Counted from the stretch's first letter, positions 22,434 through 33,862 are shown. The stretch: 64,000 bases of DNA from Porphyra umbilicalis (GCA_002049455.2 KV918860.1:171176-235175); one strand, 5' to 3'. The notes: generated by a model from the letters alone, not told the origin. Numbers and translations: made by a program.

Positions 22434-23057
22434 GGCCGTGCGCTAGCGCGCGACGGCTGCCTGAACGAGTCAGTCTTTCCAACTAAGGGCCCGAGGGCCG
22501 CAGCCCAGAGCATGTGGGTGCGGTCACATGAAGGGGGCAGGGCACCGCGAGTCAACCATAGGCGGTGGCGCACGGCCCGTGTGGGCCAACTGCAGCCGCT
22601 GTGACGGGCTGGTCGCCTATGGTAAGCGGGCCGGCCGGGGCACCTTTCGACTGCCACCGTGCCGCCGCAACGGTTGATGTTCACGCCAGCCTGCCCGACC
22701 GGCGCCGGATGCTGGTGCCGGCCCACGCACGTGTTTGGATTGCCCCACCACCACGCGCACGTGTGGCGCCGTTGGAACACGGGTACGCCCCCGGCGACAC
22801 GCGCGCGGCGGCGGCACCGATCCAAAATGAGTACACAGCGGGGAAACAAGCGGCGAGGGGCAAGGAGCGACTGGCACAAAAACAGGGAGGAAGGACGGCA
22901 GCAAGTTTATTCAAGCGCACCATTCACCCCCGGGCCACACCAGCTGCCGTCGCCTCCAGTCGCATTGACCGCATGGCGGCAAGCCAACCGACCCACGCCG
23001 AAGAGAAGCGATCGACCGCCGGTGTTCCGCGCCATGCAACCCCCGCAGATGCAAAGA

Positions 23058-23777
23058 TCACTGCAGCCGAACCCCCACCGCGCGTGCCCCCGACTTATCC
23101 GCGCTAGTCAGCCGCCCACACCGGATGAACCCCCCCCCCGGCGTCACGCGCATCGTCCGACCCGCCCCGTCGAGCACCACCGCCCGAGCCGTGTACAGCG
23201 GGCGGCACGAGCAGCGCTTCCAGCCAAGCCACCGCCGCCGGCAATGGCGGTAGTAGACCGTCGCACAGTAAACTTCCCCGACGGCCAATGGGCGCGCCGT
23301 CGGCAGGTTTAGGGCGGGGCGACGGCACTTGCCGTGGTCCGACACGCTGCCTTCGAAGTCGACCATGGTTGTCGACGCGCGAACCGCGCCGCACGAGGCA
23401 ACAGCGGGGATGGGGAAGGCGTAGACGCCGTCAGACGTCCGGCGCGTCACGCGGCGGCGGGTGACCATGACCTGCCCGCCATATGCGATGCGGGTGCCCC
23501 ACGTGATGGTGGCCGTTGATTTCAGCGTTCGGTCAAAGAGGAGGAGCGTGGCGGGGCGGTCGCGGCCAGAGCGTGGGGACGCGGCGGCGGTCGCGCTGCG
23601 CGAGCGGGACACTGCCGGGGTGATGCTGGTGGTGCCGTGCACGCCCGTGGCGGCGCGTGGCGCCACGGAAGCGAGCGAGTCCGCGACGTCGTGGGCCGGG
23701 TGAATGGCGTAACCTGCCGCGATGAGGGAGAAGAGGAGGGCGGAAACGGCCAATGAGACGGTGTGGATTGCGATCAT
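23058..23777 (-). CDS. Small secreted Cys-rich protein, function unknown
   Basis: 239 residues from ATG at 23777. The N-terminus MIAIHTVSLAVSALLFSLIA is a typical signal peptide with likely cleavage near AGYAIHPA. The mature part has eight cysteines, clustered late (VYCATVYYRHC, WKRCSCRPLY, FIRCGRL), consistent with disulphide bonding. It also has two Ser/Arg-rich stretches and a central VMVTRRRVTRR basic motif. The lack of low-complexity bias, the single clean frame and a proper signal peptide support a real gene. No known domain was recognised. It may be a cell-wall or extracellular-matrix protein, by location only. Longer N-terminal extension in the same frame was rejected because it would bury the signal peptide. 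Confidence 0.5.
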   Translation of the reverse strand: MIAIHTVSLAVSALLFSLIAAGYAIHPAHDVADSLASVAPRAATGVHGTTSITPAVSRSRSATAAASPRSGRDRPATLLLFDRTLKSTATITWGTRIAYGGQVMVTRRRVTRRTSDGVYAFPIPAVASCGAVRASTTMVDFEGSVSDHGKCRRPALNLPTARPLAVGEVYCATVYYRHCRRRWLGWKRCSCRPLYTARAVVLDGAGRTMRVTPGGGFIRCGRLTSADKSGARAVGVRLQ

Positions 23778-26700
23778 GATGGAAAGGAAGGTACTGGACG
23801 GGGTGTTGAAACTGTAGTCGGTGCCCAGGTGGGAGAAAAAGACAAGGTGGTCGAGCAATGGGAGCCGACAAAAGGGAACCTGCGGCTGGCGGCGGGGTGT
23901 GAATGGGCGGCGGGCCCCACGACCGTACCACAATTTCCTCTACGCGCGTTTTGTAGGCGCATTCTTCGAAGGCGGGACCGCCCGGGCGGCAGCCGCCCCC
24001 AGAGGCACCACAGCGGGGCGCGCCGCGAGCGTGCCGGCGTCCAAGCTACGACGCCCCCCCCACGTAGGCCGGCCGACGGCGCGGGGCGCGCAGCCCGCCT
24101 CCGTGGCGGGCTGGTGGACGTCGCCCCCCACCCCCAGTCCACGCCCACTTTGCCGGCGCGGCGGCGGGCGGCGGCGCGGCGGTCGCCCCCCGGGGCGGCC
24201 GGCTGCGGTCCCCCCGCACGGGGGTGCGCCGCCGCCGCCGCGGCGGGCGGTCGGGGACTGGCAGCCGCGCGGCGCTTGTTGCCGCGCGGCGGGCGCGCAC
24301 GCGGGGCGGCGGCGGCTCGAGGCGCAGCGGCCGCGTGGCGGTCGCTCACCCCAATGGAAAGTTTTTGTTGGAAACTATGATGAAATATTGTGAAATCTTA
24401 GACAATGTGCGAGAGGTGACACCAGAAACTATTGTACTCTCCAGAGCGGTGGTGGCATTTGATCCATCCTCCCCTCCCATGTTGGGGGTGCCACCCGCAG
24501 CTCCGTTGAGGTGCGCGCTCCCGAGATGCGCCGCGTGCACGGGCGCGCCGTGCGGCCGCGCGCGGCCGTCGATGGGGCCGTCCAGAGGGGGGGGCGGACG
24601 GTGCGCCTATCGCGCAGACGGCAGACGTGCGCCTACCCGCATTTGCCGTCGCGCGGTGCGGGTGGAGAGGGGGGGAGGGGGGCACAGGTTCATCCATGGC
24701 GACGACACCCTGGCACGGGCGGCGGGAGGTGGCGGCCGCAGCCGCGGTAGCGGCGCAGTCGGTGCCACGCACGACGGACAGAGGGCCTGGGGAAAGTGGG
24801 CCACCAGGGCAGGCGCAAGCGAGGAGCGCCGGGGGCACCTCGCCGGCCATGGCGTCGAGCAACACGGGAAACACGGTCGGCGTGGATGGGCCGCGCGCAG
24901 CGCCCCTGGCGGAGCGGACAAGGTACGATACAGAGTCAAAGCCCGCTTCACCAACAGACACGCTAGAGCAGCCCCGGGGGATACTGAGATAGCCAACCAG
25001 GGGGAGGTCGTTAGGATAGAAAGCGTCGGAACTGGGGCACACCGAGTCGGTTTTCGGTTCTTCAGCCGCGCTCGGTTGTTGGACGGTGCTTGCGACCACC
25101 CTGGGGGCACCCCAATGACGGAACTCGTGGCATCGCACGACCTGGTCTGCTCTGGGCGGGGCGGCCACCACCGTGTGGTAACCGTGTCGCTTGACCAGGA
25201 ACTACGCAGCGTGGGCACCCACGGAAATGCCCGTCCACCTGTTGGTTCGCTCACCTCTGGGAGCGGCGGCGCCCTTGCTACGCAATCGGCTCGGGCGCAA
25301 AGATGCTGGCGCCACTCTGGGGGTGATAGCGACGTGCTCCGCGCCACCCCATCGGCTCAGAAGCTGCAGCTCCCAAGATACACCTGCGCGTGGGTAGGAT
25401 ATACGTGTGCGTCCTGTCACGGTGGAATATTCTGTTGGTACGCTGAAAAACGATGGGAAGGAGCGCATAACAAAAATGACACGTGAACGCTTCAACAGGA
25501 GAAACATGGAGAGACGGTACGTGCCGGACGGCGGACAGTTGACTGCACGCACCATTAAAGAAGGCGCGAAGCGCAACGAACAGCCTCGGAGCATGCACCC
25601 CCAAAACGCCTGGGCAACGCAAGCGCCACAGAGAAACAACAAGCGCTCGACACGCCGGGACCGCGGACGCCCGACCGCCCGCCGTCCGACGCGGCTGGTG
25701 CCGTGCCCCGCGCCGCCGCCGCCGCAGTGCGGCGGTGCCGGCGGCCGCCACGGTGGCAGTGACGGTGGCAGCGACGGCGCCGCCGCGGCCGCCGATGCAG
25801 CGCCACTCGCGGTGCGGGGGGGGGGGGGGATTGAGGGGCGGGGGGGTAGGGGGTACGGATTGCACCGCCCCAACAGACGGCGACGCGACGCCCGAGGGCG
25901 AGCGGCCGCAGCGCGCCGCGCCACCGGACGACGCGCGCGGCGCCACCGCCGCGCACGTTGCCGCAGGTGCGCTGTGCGTGTCCGACTCCGCCCCCTCCTG
26001 TGGTGCGGCCGTGGCCGCCCAGCTACACACGGGGGGGACACGCTGCGCGCTGCGTCGGCGATGGTCACATCACCGCGGCTACGTCGACCCTCAGAGCCGC
26101 CGCCGCGGCGGCGGCTGACGCGGCGAGACGCACCGCTACCGCTCGCCGCAGCCGCAGGGCGGGGGGGGGGGGGGGGGGAGAGTGCACCGCCGGCGGCAAC
26201 GCCGACGCCACCCCCGTCGCCGGCGTGGGTGGAGGCGGCAGAGGCGCCGCCGCTCGCGACTCTTGAGTCATCGACGGCCGGTGGCGGCGGTGGTGGCGGG
26301 GGGGGCGGTGGGCGGCGTCGGAGGTGGGGGCGGGGGGGGGGGGGGCGGCCGCGCCGCCGCGGCGGGCGTGGCGGGCGGTCCCGCCGGCGCCCCCTCCACA
26401 AGGGTGAAAAACAAAGCGCCGCGGCATCCACCGCCGACGCGAACTTTCGTACGAGTCCGAAAGTAGACACACACACGCAGGTGCACACACAAATTTGGCC
26501 ATGCCTGCGGCGCGCACGTGGGCCAGAAGGCCCTGAGCACGCCCCCCAGTTTCCAGCTTTGCTGCTGGCCCGACAAACCCAACAACCTTTGCTGCCAAAA
26601 CAATGCGATCGTGCCCATCGCCAGGCCCACGTCAAAGCCCTCGACCAAATCATCTGGCCATCGTGGCACTTTTCATGCTGGAAGCTCCCAATGTATTCGA

Positions 26701-26778
26701 CACGTGTGCGATGATCTCTCGTCCGTCATACCAATGAAGCAGGGTTGTAAGTTCATGTTGAATATACAGATGGTTCGA

Positions 26779-27548
26779 TGAATCAGGTTGATTTCAAGAA
26801 ACGAACTAAACCAAACGACAAACGACTTGGTTGTATTTATGATTAATTGCCCTGGCAGGCAGGAGCTTTCGTTGACCACTTCAAATTGATCAGCCAGGTG
26901 GTTCGGCGCTGTGCGGCCGCTCTGACTGCCTCGTTGCCATACCCCTGCAGGTCAGTCGCGCTGAGAGTTCTGCTCCCAGACCCTCCTTCATGTCAACTGT
27001 TGCCAAACGGCTGTGTAGCACCATAGGCGCTGAGTACGTAGATCGATTCATCTACTGTCACCGTGTGCATGAATCATAGCCTTTTTGGCTGGAGGATGGA
27101 TGGGTCGTGGTTGCACCCAGGATTGCGTGGAGTGCAGCAAGCTGCTTCTCGCACATCGGGGCATCCACTCGCTCTCAACGCCCCGTCTACACGTATCGGT
27201 GTTTGGTCCTTTCTGTTTGGTCCCCCCGTCTCCGTTACTGCGCGGAGGCCCAGGCGGTTGTCAACGTCGTCGCCCCGGCGTCGGCTCATACCAGTCGTTT
27301 GGATTGTGTCGCGGTGGTGGAGAAGGAAAGCAGGGCTCTGTCGCCGGGACTGCAGCAGGCCTGCTATGCACACGCTACATCGGCTTGGCGACTCAAGCTC
27401 GATGGAGCTCGAGTCAGACAACGCGACTTCCCCAAGCACAATCTCAACTACATTAAACGTGGCACACTAAGTATTACGCGGAACAAGTACGCCCTTTGAC
27501 ATGTTGCGTTCAACCTGAACGCTCCAGCGTTCAAGTGAATCAGGTTGA
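26779..27548 (+). repeat. 13-nt direct repeat pair near AACCAAAC motifs
   Basis: TGAATCAGGTTGA occurs at 26779-26791 and 27536-27548. Each copy is followed within 30 nt by an AACCAAACG word. The spacing is 757 bp. Possibly the ends of a degraded element. Confidence 0.4.
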
Positions 27549-27549
27549 A
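27509..27549. repeat. Nested palindrome
   Basis: Outer arms TTCAACCTGA (27509-27518) and TCAGGTTGAA (27540-27549) enclose an inner palindrome AACGCTCCAGCGTT. The outer right arm overlaps the second copy of the 13-nt direct repeat. Confidence 0.6.
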
Positions 27550-27998
27550 TTCGGTTCATGTTTGGCAAACCAAACCAAACGCTGACAACCCTGCAATGAA
27601 GACGCAAACCACTTCGAGCTCACCGGCCCCACGGCCCGCTCCACAAACAAACTGCATACGGACTGTGCAGACGCCATATGAAAGCATTCTACAACCAAAC
27701 ACACGACGGAGAACGCTCGAGAGACGCCTACGCCCCGGACAAAGACGGCTAGGCCTCGCAACCGAGATTCGTGCACGATTGCGGGGCGTTCGGTGACGTG
27801 GCATGGCTTCTGGGACACTTCCGGGCAACGTTGCGCAAGTTACCGTTCCTGCAACCAATAGGATCGCGTCCTTGGATCGATTTGAAAATCTGCTGGCCGG
27901 CATATTGAAATGCAACACATATTCTCACGCGTGCGCACACATTTCAGTTTTGGCCATCCTGACAAGTACAGCCTTGTAACCTCGGCTAGATTCCAGAC

Positions 27999-28145
27999 AT
28001 ACAGCCGTTCTCCCAAAAATCCCGCACTCCAACAGTTGCAAAAGAGTTCCAAACCGGCCTCTACGACCCCGCAGACCCCGCAGAGGCCGATTTGGAACTC
28101 TTTTGCAACAGTTGGAGTGCGGGATTTTTGGGAGAACGGCTGTAT
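27999..28145. repeat. Long hairpin: 64-bp stem, 19-nt loop
   Basis: Left arm 27999-28062 and right arm 28082-28145 are reverse complements at 62 of 64 positions. The loop (28063-28081) holds two adjacent copies of GACCCCGCA, one running to its edge. The arms begin ATACAGCCGTTCTCCC and do not extend beyond the stated limits. The two mismatches show the arms have begun to diverge. Transcribed from either strand, it would fold into a near-perfect duplex of small-RNA-precursor size. It could equally be a foldback element. Either view is inference. Confidence 0.9.
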
Positions 28146-28308
28146 ACGCCAGAAGCCACCGACTGGGCGGCGTGCCCAAACGGCCACAGCCGCCCGTTGC
28201 AGGGCAGATGGGCTGGGACGACCGTGCAAATTACACAAGGCGTGGTCCACGGGTGGCTCATCTTGGTCCTCGCGCCGGTATCCCGGAGATAGGATGCGTC
28301 TCACCATT

Positions 28309-28430
28309 GGTACAGTAGTGGCTGTTGCTTCCTCGTAGTAGCAACGAGAATCAGTGACATCGTTGGGGCGAGCGACAGCCTCATCATGAGGCTCATGATG
28401 TGGGCCGGAACCTTCCGGAACTACTGTACC
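28309..28430. mobile_element. 122-bp inverted-repeat mini-element (TACAGTA-type ends), candidate
   Basis: Terminal inverted repeat GGTACAGTAGT at 28309-28319 and ACTACTGTACC at 28420-28430. If the flanking TA is the target duplication, the ends read CAGTAGT. The interior holds further palindromes (GCCTCATCATGAGG, CCGGAACCTTCCGG). Resembles a very short Tc1/mariner-like MITE. Confidence 0.45.
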
Positions 28431-29598
28431 GGGGCGGTGGGGTTGAGCCCGCACGACGTTCCGCGCCTTCAGTCCATCACGCGGCCTCTGTGCCACAGAA
28501 AGACATTTGAGTGGTATCCTGTATGGCGAGAGGTTCCCGCCGTCGCCCCGCACCAAGAGGTGTCCGCCACCGCTTTGGCCAACATGCAATTCCCACACAG
28601 CCATTCGTCGGCGTGCGGTGGACGCCCGCGCACCTTCGAGCACGGCCCTGCCAGGCCTCGCCCGTACTGATCGGCGCTGCGCTGTGGCTGCAGAAGGCCT
28701 GCAAACACCCGTTTCGCATTATCTTTGCTTTCTGCTCTCTGTTCGCAGGTGCTCGACAGCACCCACACCATGCGAACACCCCGCCAGGCTCCGCCACACG
28801 ATCTACCGGAGCAGGTGGCGTGGGGTCACCGATGGGCGTGCCGTGCCGCGCCCCGCACCATGACCTATGTCATTTGGCGTGCCAGTCGTTCAAGGACGAA
28901 TGGAGGCACTTGCGCGACCGCCCGTTTTTCTACGACGGACACCGCCCGTGCGTGGCCCGTGCAATTCGGGTGGCTGCCAGCGGTTGGCCGCTACGATCTG
29001 GATTTGCGGCCCAAACCGCCTCCCCTGCCATGCACCGTCTCAGCACCTCGCAATGCAGCGACCACTGCGCGACCGCACATCCGCTGCATGGCCAGTGGAA
29101 GGGGGGTTGGAGATGTGGTGGAGACGGCTGTTTGCATTCTCAAGGGCATTCCTGAAGGCTCTTCTTTGGTGTCCGCGCTGTACATCTGTGTCCCTACAGG
29201 GACCGTGGGGGTGTTGGGGTGGAGCAGGGTTGTGGATCTCGGCCGGAGCGAGGCCTGCGATCCTGGAGTGGACCAACCAGTGAGTCATATAGGTCCTCCG
29301 GTCATAGGCCATGACGTGCTTGATGGCGCGGGATTGTGAGTGGCTTTGAGAACCCCCGTCCTCTGTGCGCTCGCGTCGTTGCAGCGACCGCGCGAGCGCG
29401 TGCGCCACCTCAACGGCATGGTGATTTGTGCGCGACGAGCTCATTAAAAGGGCGGCCTTCGACCGTCCGTAGACCATCGCCGTGCCACTCAACCCACGAG
29501 CCTCCCCCTGCCCTGCCCCTCCGAAGTCGAGGACGAGTCCGCGACCGTCCCCATCTCTCCCCCTTCGCAAGAGACGGCTGCCCTCCCCTGCCGGCACC

Positions 29599-30843
29599 AT
29601 GGCGCGCTTTGGCGTTGCGTCGGCCCTGGCTGTCGCCGCCGCCACCTTCGCGGTCGCGGCGCCGGCCGCCTCGACGGCGGCCATGACGATTGCCGAAGTG
29701 GCCGCCGGCAACCGCGACTTGTCGCTGCTGGTGAAAGCACTGACCGCCGCCAATCTGGTCGACGTCGTGGCCGACCGCGACGCCTCGCTGACGGTGTTTG
29801 CGCCGACCGACGCTGCGTTTGTTTCGCTCGCGCAGGCGCTCGGCTTTAAGGGCGATGACAAGGCCGCCGCTTTCGACGCCATCGTGGACGCGCTGACCAA
29901 GCTGGGCAAGGGGGACCCGATCCCGACGCTGACCGCCATCCTTCAGTACCATGTGGCTGCGGGCGTCGTGCGGTCGACGGACCTTGTTAAGGCGGGCGGC
30001 TACACGCCGCTAGCGGGCCCCGAAGTGATGCTCGCGGACGACGGCAAGACGTTGATGGACGCCGCGCCGGCGGTGGCCGACCCCAAACTTGTCGCCGTGG
30101 ACGTTAAGGCGTCCAACGGCATTGTTCACTTGATCGATGGCGTCCTGCTGCCGATCGCTGTCGGTGGCATGCCCGCCACGCCGAAGCCGACACCCAGGCC
30201 GACGCGGAGGCCGACGCCTAGGCCGACGCCGAGGCCGACATCCACGCCGATGCCCGTGGATCCGACCATTGCCGACCTGGTCGCGAACAATGATGACTTT
30301 TCCGCCCTCCTCAAGGCTCTCACCGCCGCCGATCTGGTCGACGTGTTCACCAACCGGTCGGCCTCGCTGACCGTCTTTGCGCCGACCAACGACGGCTTCC
30401 TCCACCTGGCCGTCACGCTCGGCTACTGGGTGCGTCACCCGACGCTCGAAGGCGCCTTTGACCACATTGTCGGCGCGCTGACGCGCCTTGGCGACGGGGA
30501 CCCCATCCCGCTGCTGACGCGCATCCTCACCTACCACGTACTGCCCGGGGTGGTGACGACCAAGGAGCTGGCGGGCGAAACCGTGACGACGCTCGAGGGC
30601 GGTGAGCTCCGCGTGCAGCCGTGGCTGCGCCTCGTCGATCGCGCGCCGGCGCGGCGGTTCAACCCCAAGATCATGCCGGGCGACGTGCGGGCGGCCAATG
30701 GGATCGTGCACGTGATTGACGGCGTGCTGCTGCCGCTGCCGGTGTGCCCGGCGTACAAGGAGCACTACTGCCGCCGCACGCACCGCGAGCTCGACCCGGT
30801 CAAGTGCCGCTGCGTGCGTCGCCGTGGAGGTGGGCGGATCTGA
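29599..30843 (+). CDS. Secreted protein with two fasciclin (FAS1) domains
   Basis: 414 residues from ATG at 29599; one exon. Residues 1-28 form a signal peptide (FGVASALAVAAATFAVA). FAS1 domain 1 spans about residues 32-190 and domain 2 about 217-395. Both keep the H1 box (SLTVFAPTDAAF; SLTVFAPTNDGF), the YH motif (YHVAAGVV; YHVLPGVV) and the H2 box (NGIVHLIDGVLLP; NGIVHVIDGVLLP). The domains are joined by a proline/threonine hinge of PTPRPT repeats, a probable O-glycosylation site, and followed by a basic tail with four cysteines. No GPI or membrane anchor is seen. The family mediates cell-cell and cell-matrix adhesion, so a role in the extracellular matrix or cell wall is likely. A pyrimidine-rich leader precedes the start. 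The two domains look like an internal duplication. Confidence 0.95.
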   Translation: MARFGVASALAVAAATFAVAAPAASTAAMTIAEVAAGNRDLSLLVKALTAANLVDVVADRDASLTVFAPTDAAFVSLAQALGFKGDDKAAAFDAIVDALTKLGKGDPIPTLTAILQYHVAAGVVRSTDLVKAGGYTPLAGPEVMLADDGKTLMDAAPAVADPKLVAVDVKASNGIVHLIDGVLLPIAVGGMPATPKPTPRPTRRPTPRPTPRPTSTPMPVDPTIADLVANNDDFSALLKALTAADLVDVFTNRSASLTVFAPTNDGFLHLAVTLGYWVRHPTLEGAFDHIVGALTRLGDGDPIPLLTRILTYHVLPGVVTTKELAGETVTTLEGGELRVQPWLRLVDRAPARRFNPKIMPGDVRAANGIVHVIDGVLLPLPVCPAYKEHYCRRTHRELDPVKCRCVRRRGGGRI

Positions 30844-33081
30844 TCGCGGCGGCGGCGGCGGTTGGCCGTCGGTGGGACTGTGTTTGAGGGAATGAGCGCG
30901 CCTCGACTGATGGAGGAGCGCACTTCGCGTGTCCTCGGCTTGGACGGCCGTTTGTTGTGCAGCCAGTGGTGCAGTAGAAGGTTGTTGTGCATATAGATAT
31001 CATTTTGTTTCTGTCCGTCTTTGGAGCCCAAAGAAAGTGGACGCACAAGCGCCATTCTATTACCGCCAGAGGAACTGGCGGTGCCCAGCGCGCAGCGTCA
31101 CAGCCAGGTGGCGGGGGTGGATGACGCTCGCGCTCGCTATGAATACCAAACAACGCGGGAGACACATTACTGCTGGCGACCGCCGGCGGGGCCGGCGGCG
31201 GTCGTGGCGGCAACGACCGGCCGCGACGCACGGGGTGTCGCTGCCTCGGGCCCGCCGGCGACCGCTGGCCACGTTGTGATGCTCTGCCGCAATTGTGTCA
31301 CCGGCCGGCGGCGTCGCGCCGCGCTCGCCACTCGCAGTGTCGGCGGCCGCCGCGTCGGCAACGAGAGCGCGCCGGGTGGGGCGCACGCGCTCGTGGCGTC
31401 ACCGCTACCATGTGGTGCGGGTGGTGTTGCTCCCCCCCTTGAAAAGAAAAGAGGCAAGGACAAGTAACAAAGACCCGCCAACCACCGTGGTCATGGCCCG
31501 GCCCCTGCCGGCGGGCGCCCGCCAGACACACCACCCACCTCGCCGTCGCGTCGGACGCATACGCTGACGCGAAGCGGCTCTGGTCAACCCCCCGTGGCGC
31601 TCCCGCGGGCAAAGAGCCCCTCGCGGCCGCCCGCGCCGTGATGGCCGCCTGACCCGCCGCTCCGGGCGCGCCCACCCGCGGCGGACCTCCTTCACCCCCT
31701 CACGCCGCCCCGCGCGGCCGCCTCCCGCGCCGAAGCTCGGTCGACGTCCGACGCGCGGGCGTCCACCCCCCCCCCCCGCCCCCCCGGGCCGCCCACAAGG
31801 GCACAACGGCCGCGGCGACCGACGGCGCCGCTGCCGCCGCGCGTGTAAGCGGTCGCCCGCCGCCCCCGTGGGCGGGCCCCGCCGCCGCACCGCCGCGCGC
31901 ACGCGCGCGCGGGGAGGCGCGCGCGCGCGGCCACGAGGGGTCCCGCGCCGCGTCGGGTCGAGCCGCGTCGACTGCGCGTCGGCAGCCCGCGGGCGGCGCG
32001 CTGCATCGGGTCTCGGCGGTGCCCGGTCGCCGCTCGGCGCGGGTGCGCGGGTGCTTGCCCCGATGCGCAGCCCAGTCCTGCTGATCGTGTCGACCGATGG
32101 GGCGCAGTTTCGGCGCTTGCCCCGCACGATCTGCCGCCCGATTCGTCCACCCGCGTGGGCGCGGTGCGCGTCCACATCGCCCTGCGGCCTCGAGTTGAGA
32201 GGGCCGTTGGGTGTTTGCTCGTCGCCCTACTGCTTGACGGTTGGGCGCGACGCGGCCAGGCGTCGCCACGCGGCGTCGCGGGTCTCGTACGAGGCAGACG
32301 GCGCAAATGGCGCCGATGCCACCCGCACAGCCGGTTCCGATTGCCTCTGGCCTGGTCCGTATAGTTTCCCGCCCACCGGCCCAGAAGCGGGCCGAGGAAC
32401 GGTTGCAAGTACGACACCGTCGCCGATTTTTGTGCCGGTTTCGGCTGCGGCAGGGGCGTTGAAAGCGGTGCGGCGGGTGCCCAAGAGGGTGCAGCTCTGT
32501 TGGCTGCTGGGTTCCCTGCACGCAGTCGCGTACGTGCCAGACGCTCGATTCTTTCCTCTGGAGCTCCGCCGCATGATTCTCTCTTGGCTGCCCGTTGGTT
32601 CGGGCAACAGCGTCAGCTTTGGGTCGAATCCCATCAGAGCCCCATCAGGGCCCCATCACCCATCAGAGTGCTCAGATGATGGGCATTTCTGACCCACTTT
32701 TGATGTCCATCAACCATCATCAGCCGATGGAAATCCCGGCTCGGGCCTTGATGGGGAGTCCTGCCAGGTCCTCGTGCGCGCCCGTTTCAGTCTCGCGGCT
32801 TCGAGGCAAAGCTGCACTCTGCTGCCTAGTGATTGGCCGCGAGTCGCTGATCAAATCCTCTTGTGAGCGTTCTTCGGCCGTGACCTGTGCTTACTGTACG
32901 AGTTCCTGCACCTGCTTGAGCGCCTTTGCCGTCACCGCGGCACCGCTTGCTCTTTTCTGCTCTCCGTCGACCCCGCCGCCTCCCCCGCCGTGCTTTCGTT
33001 GACCCCACACCCCCTATCTTCTCCCGCCCAACTCGTCTTCTGCACTTTTTTCTCTTCCCCCCGTCCACCGCGCTGCACGCA
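30844..33081. other. Intergenic, GC-rich
   Basis: About 2.2 kb. Positions 31480-32080 are Arg/Pro/Ala shadow frames. At 32630 a CATCAG-rich tract begins that is echoed at 42811. No supported gene before 33082. Confidence 0.5.
32630..32756. repeat. CATCAG/GATGGG-rich tract, left
   Basis: At least nine copies of CCATCA or TGATGG in both orientations within 127 bp, including a perfect TTGATG-tc-CATCAA palindrome and a CCCATCA/TGATGGG inverted pair. Contains GATGGAAATCCC, matched by GATGGGAAATCCC in the right tract. Confidence 0.7.
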
Positions 33082-33720
33082 ATGGAGGCCCGACGACTGG
33101 CGGCCTACGCCATTCGCTATCCGGGCCGGCCTGATTTGGCTGCGGCGGAAGCCTCGGACGCCCTGCTGAACTTCTTGCACCGCGAGTACCCGCTGGCGGC
33201 GTGCCAGCCGCTTCTGCAGGAGCGCACGCGGGTGTGCATGATGGACAACCTGTTGGCGATGGACATTGTCATCACTATGATCCAAGACCCCGACGAGCTG
33301 GGGAAGGCGCTTGCCCCCGTTTACGACGGCGTTGTTGACGTGGGCGGCATGCGTTCGGCTTTAGGTAGTTGGGTGCTCCACGAGCAGATTGCAGCTGGCC
33401 ACCGTGTTGGCTGGGTGCCGCGCGCCGTCGGGCTTATGTAAACGACTCTGTGCTTGATACCATCTTGTCTCCACTCTTTTTTTGTCCTGGATTACAGCAG
33501 CGCGACCACCCACCGCACGGCGGTGGTAACACCCATGATGGAGGTGGGGCAGATGTGCAACACCAGACCGTGTCTGCCACAGCCAGCCACAACCTTACGT
33601 GGGGAGAGGGCTTGGAGCAATCGTTCGGTGGTCGCGTGCCCCTCGCAGCACTTTTCCACGCTTCTGCAGGTCCGCCGTCGCCTCTGCACCGACGTGGACG
33701 GTCGCCGCCGCTGCTGTTAG
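33082..33720 (+). CDS. Small unknown protein encoded inside the transposon block
   Basis: Starts MEARRLAAYAIRYPGRPDL at 33082. Unspliced, it stops at 33441 (119 residues). A likely intron 33438-33497 (60 bp; donor GTAAAC, acceptor TTACAG after a T-rich tract) gives 192 residues ending RRRCC, with all codons in phase. The first part is predicted helical (DALLNFLHREYPLAACQPLL, DNLLAMDIVITMIQDPDEL). No family was recognised. It is convergent with the transposase, 143 bp from its stop, and preceded by a pyrimidine-rich leader with CTCTTCC words. Even codon bias and lack of low complexity argue for a real gene. It is probably cargo or an accessory factor of the element. The second exon is less certain than the first. 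Confidence 0.5.
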
Positions 33721-33862
33721 TCGACCCCGGCACATCCACCGGGAGCCAATCGATGCAAACCGCCGAGCGAAAGCTGCCCCACAGGGAAAGAAGCGTGGGG
33801 GCACAAGACACGAAGGTAAGGAAAACCGTTTGTTATTCAAAGGCATTGCCGTCACACACTCA

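Larger units (their letters stand above)
18571..23057. other. Gene-poor region, GC-rich then AT-rich
   Basis: Positions 18571-20560 are G/C homopolymers and Gly/Arg/Pro shadow frames with a 29-bp tandem duplication. Around 20840-22340 composition drops to near-neutral GC with several short palindromes (20874-20893, 20941-20953). A frame at 21335-21886 begins ACFIINFDLSTTQIAELV and looks faintly like a degraded mobile-element product, but cannot be assigned. Positions 22400-23050 are again GC-rich. Confidence 0.5.
23778..29598. other. 5.8-kb gene-poor region rich in inverted repeats
   Basis: Positions 23960-24340 and 25660-26400 are GC-rich shadow-frame sequence. Positions 26680-28000 are AT-richer and carry a 13-nt direct repeat, a composite palindrome, a 64-bp-stem hairpin and a 122-bp inverted-repeat element (listed separately). 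Frames near 24840-25170 minus look weakly protein-like but have no motif. A T/C-rich leader lies at 29480-29590, before the fasciclin gene. Confidence 0.5.

Noticed and set aside
24398-25171. Minus-strand frame with PLVGYLSIPRGCSSVSVG
   Set aside because: Partly protein-like, but no family, no convincing end and low-complexity second half. Not enough to call a gene.
31868-32692. 274-codon plus frame before the transposon block
   Set aside because: Arg/Ala-rich first half and no recognisable second half; overlaps three other open frames.
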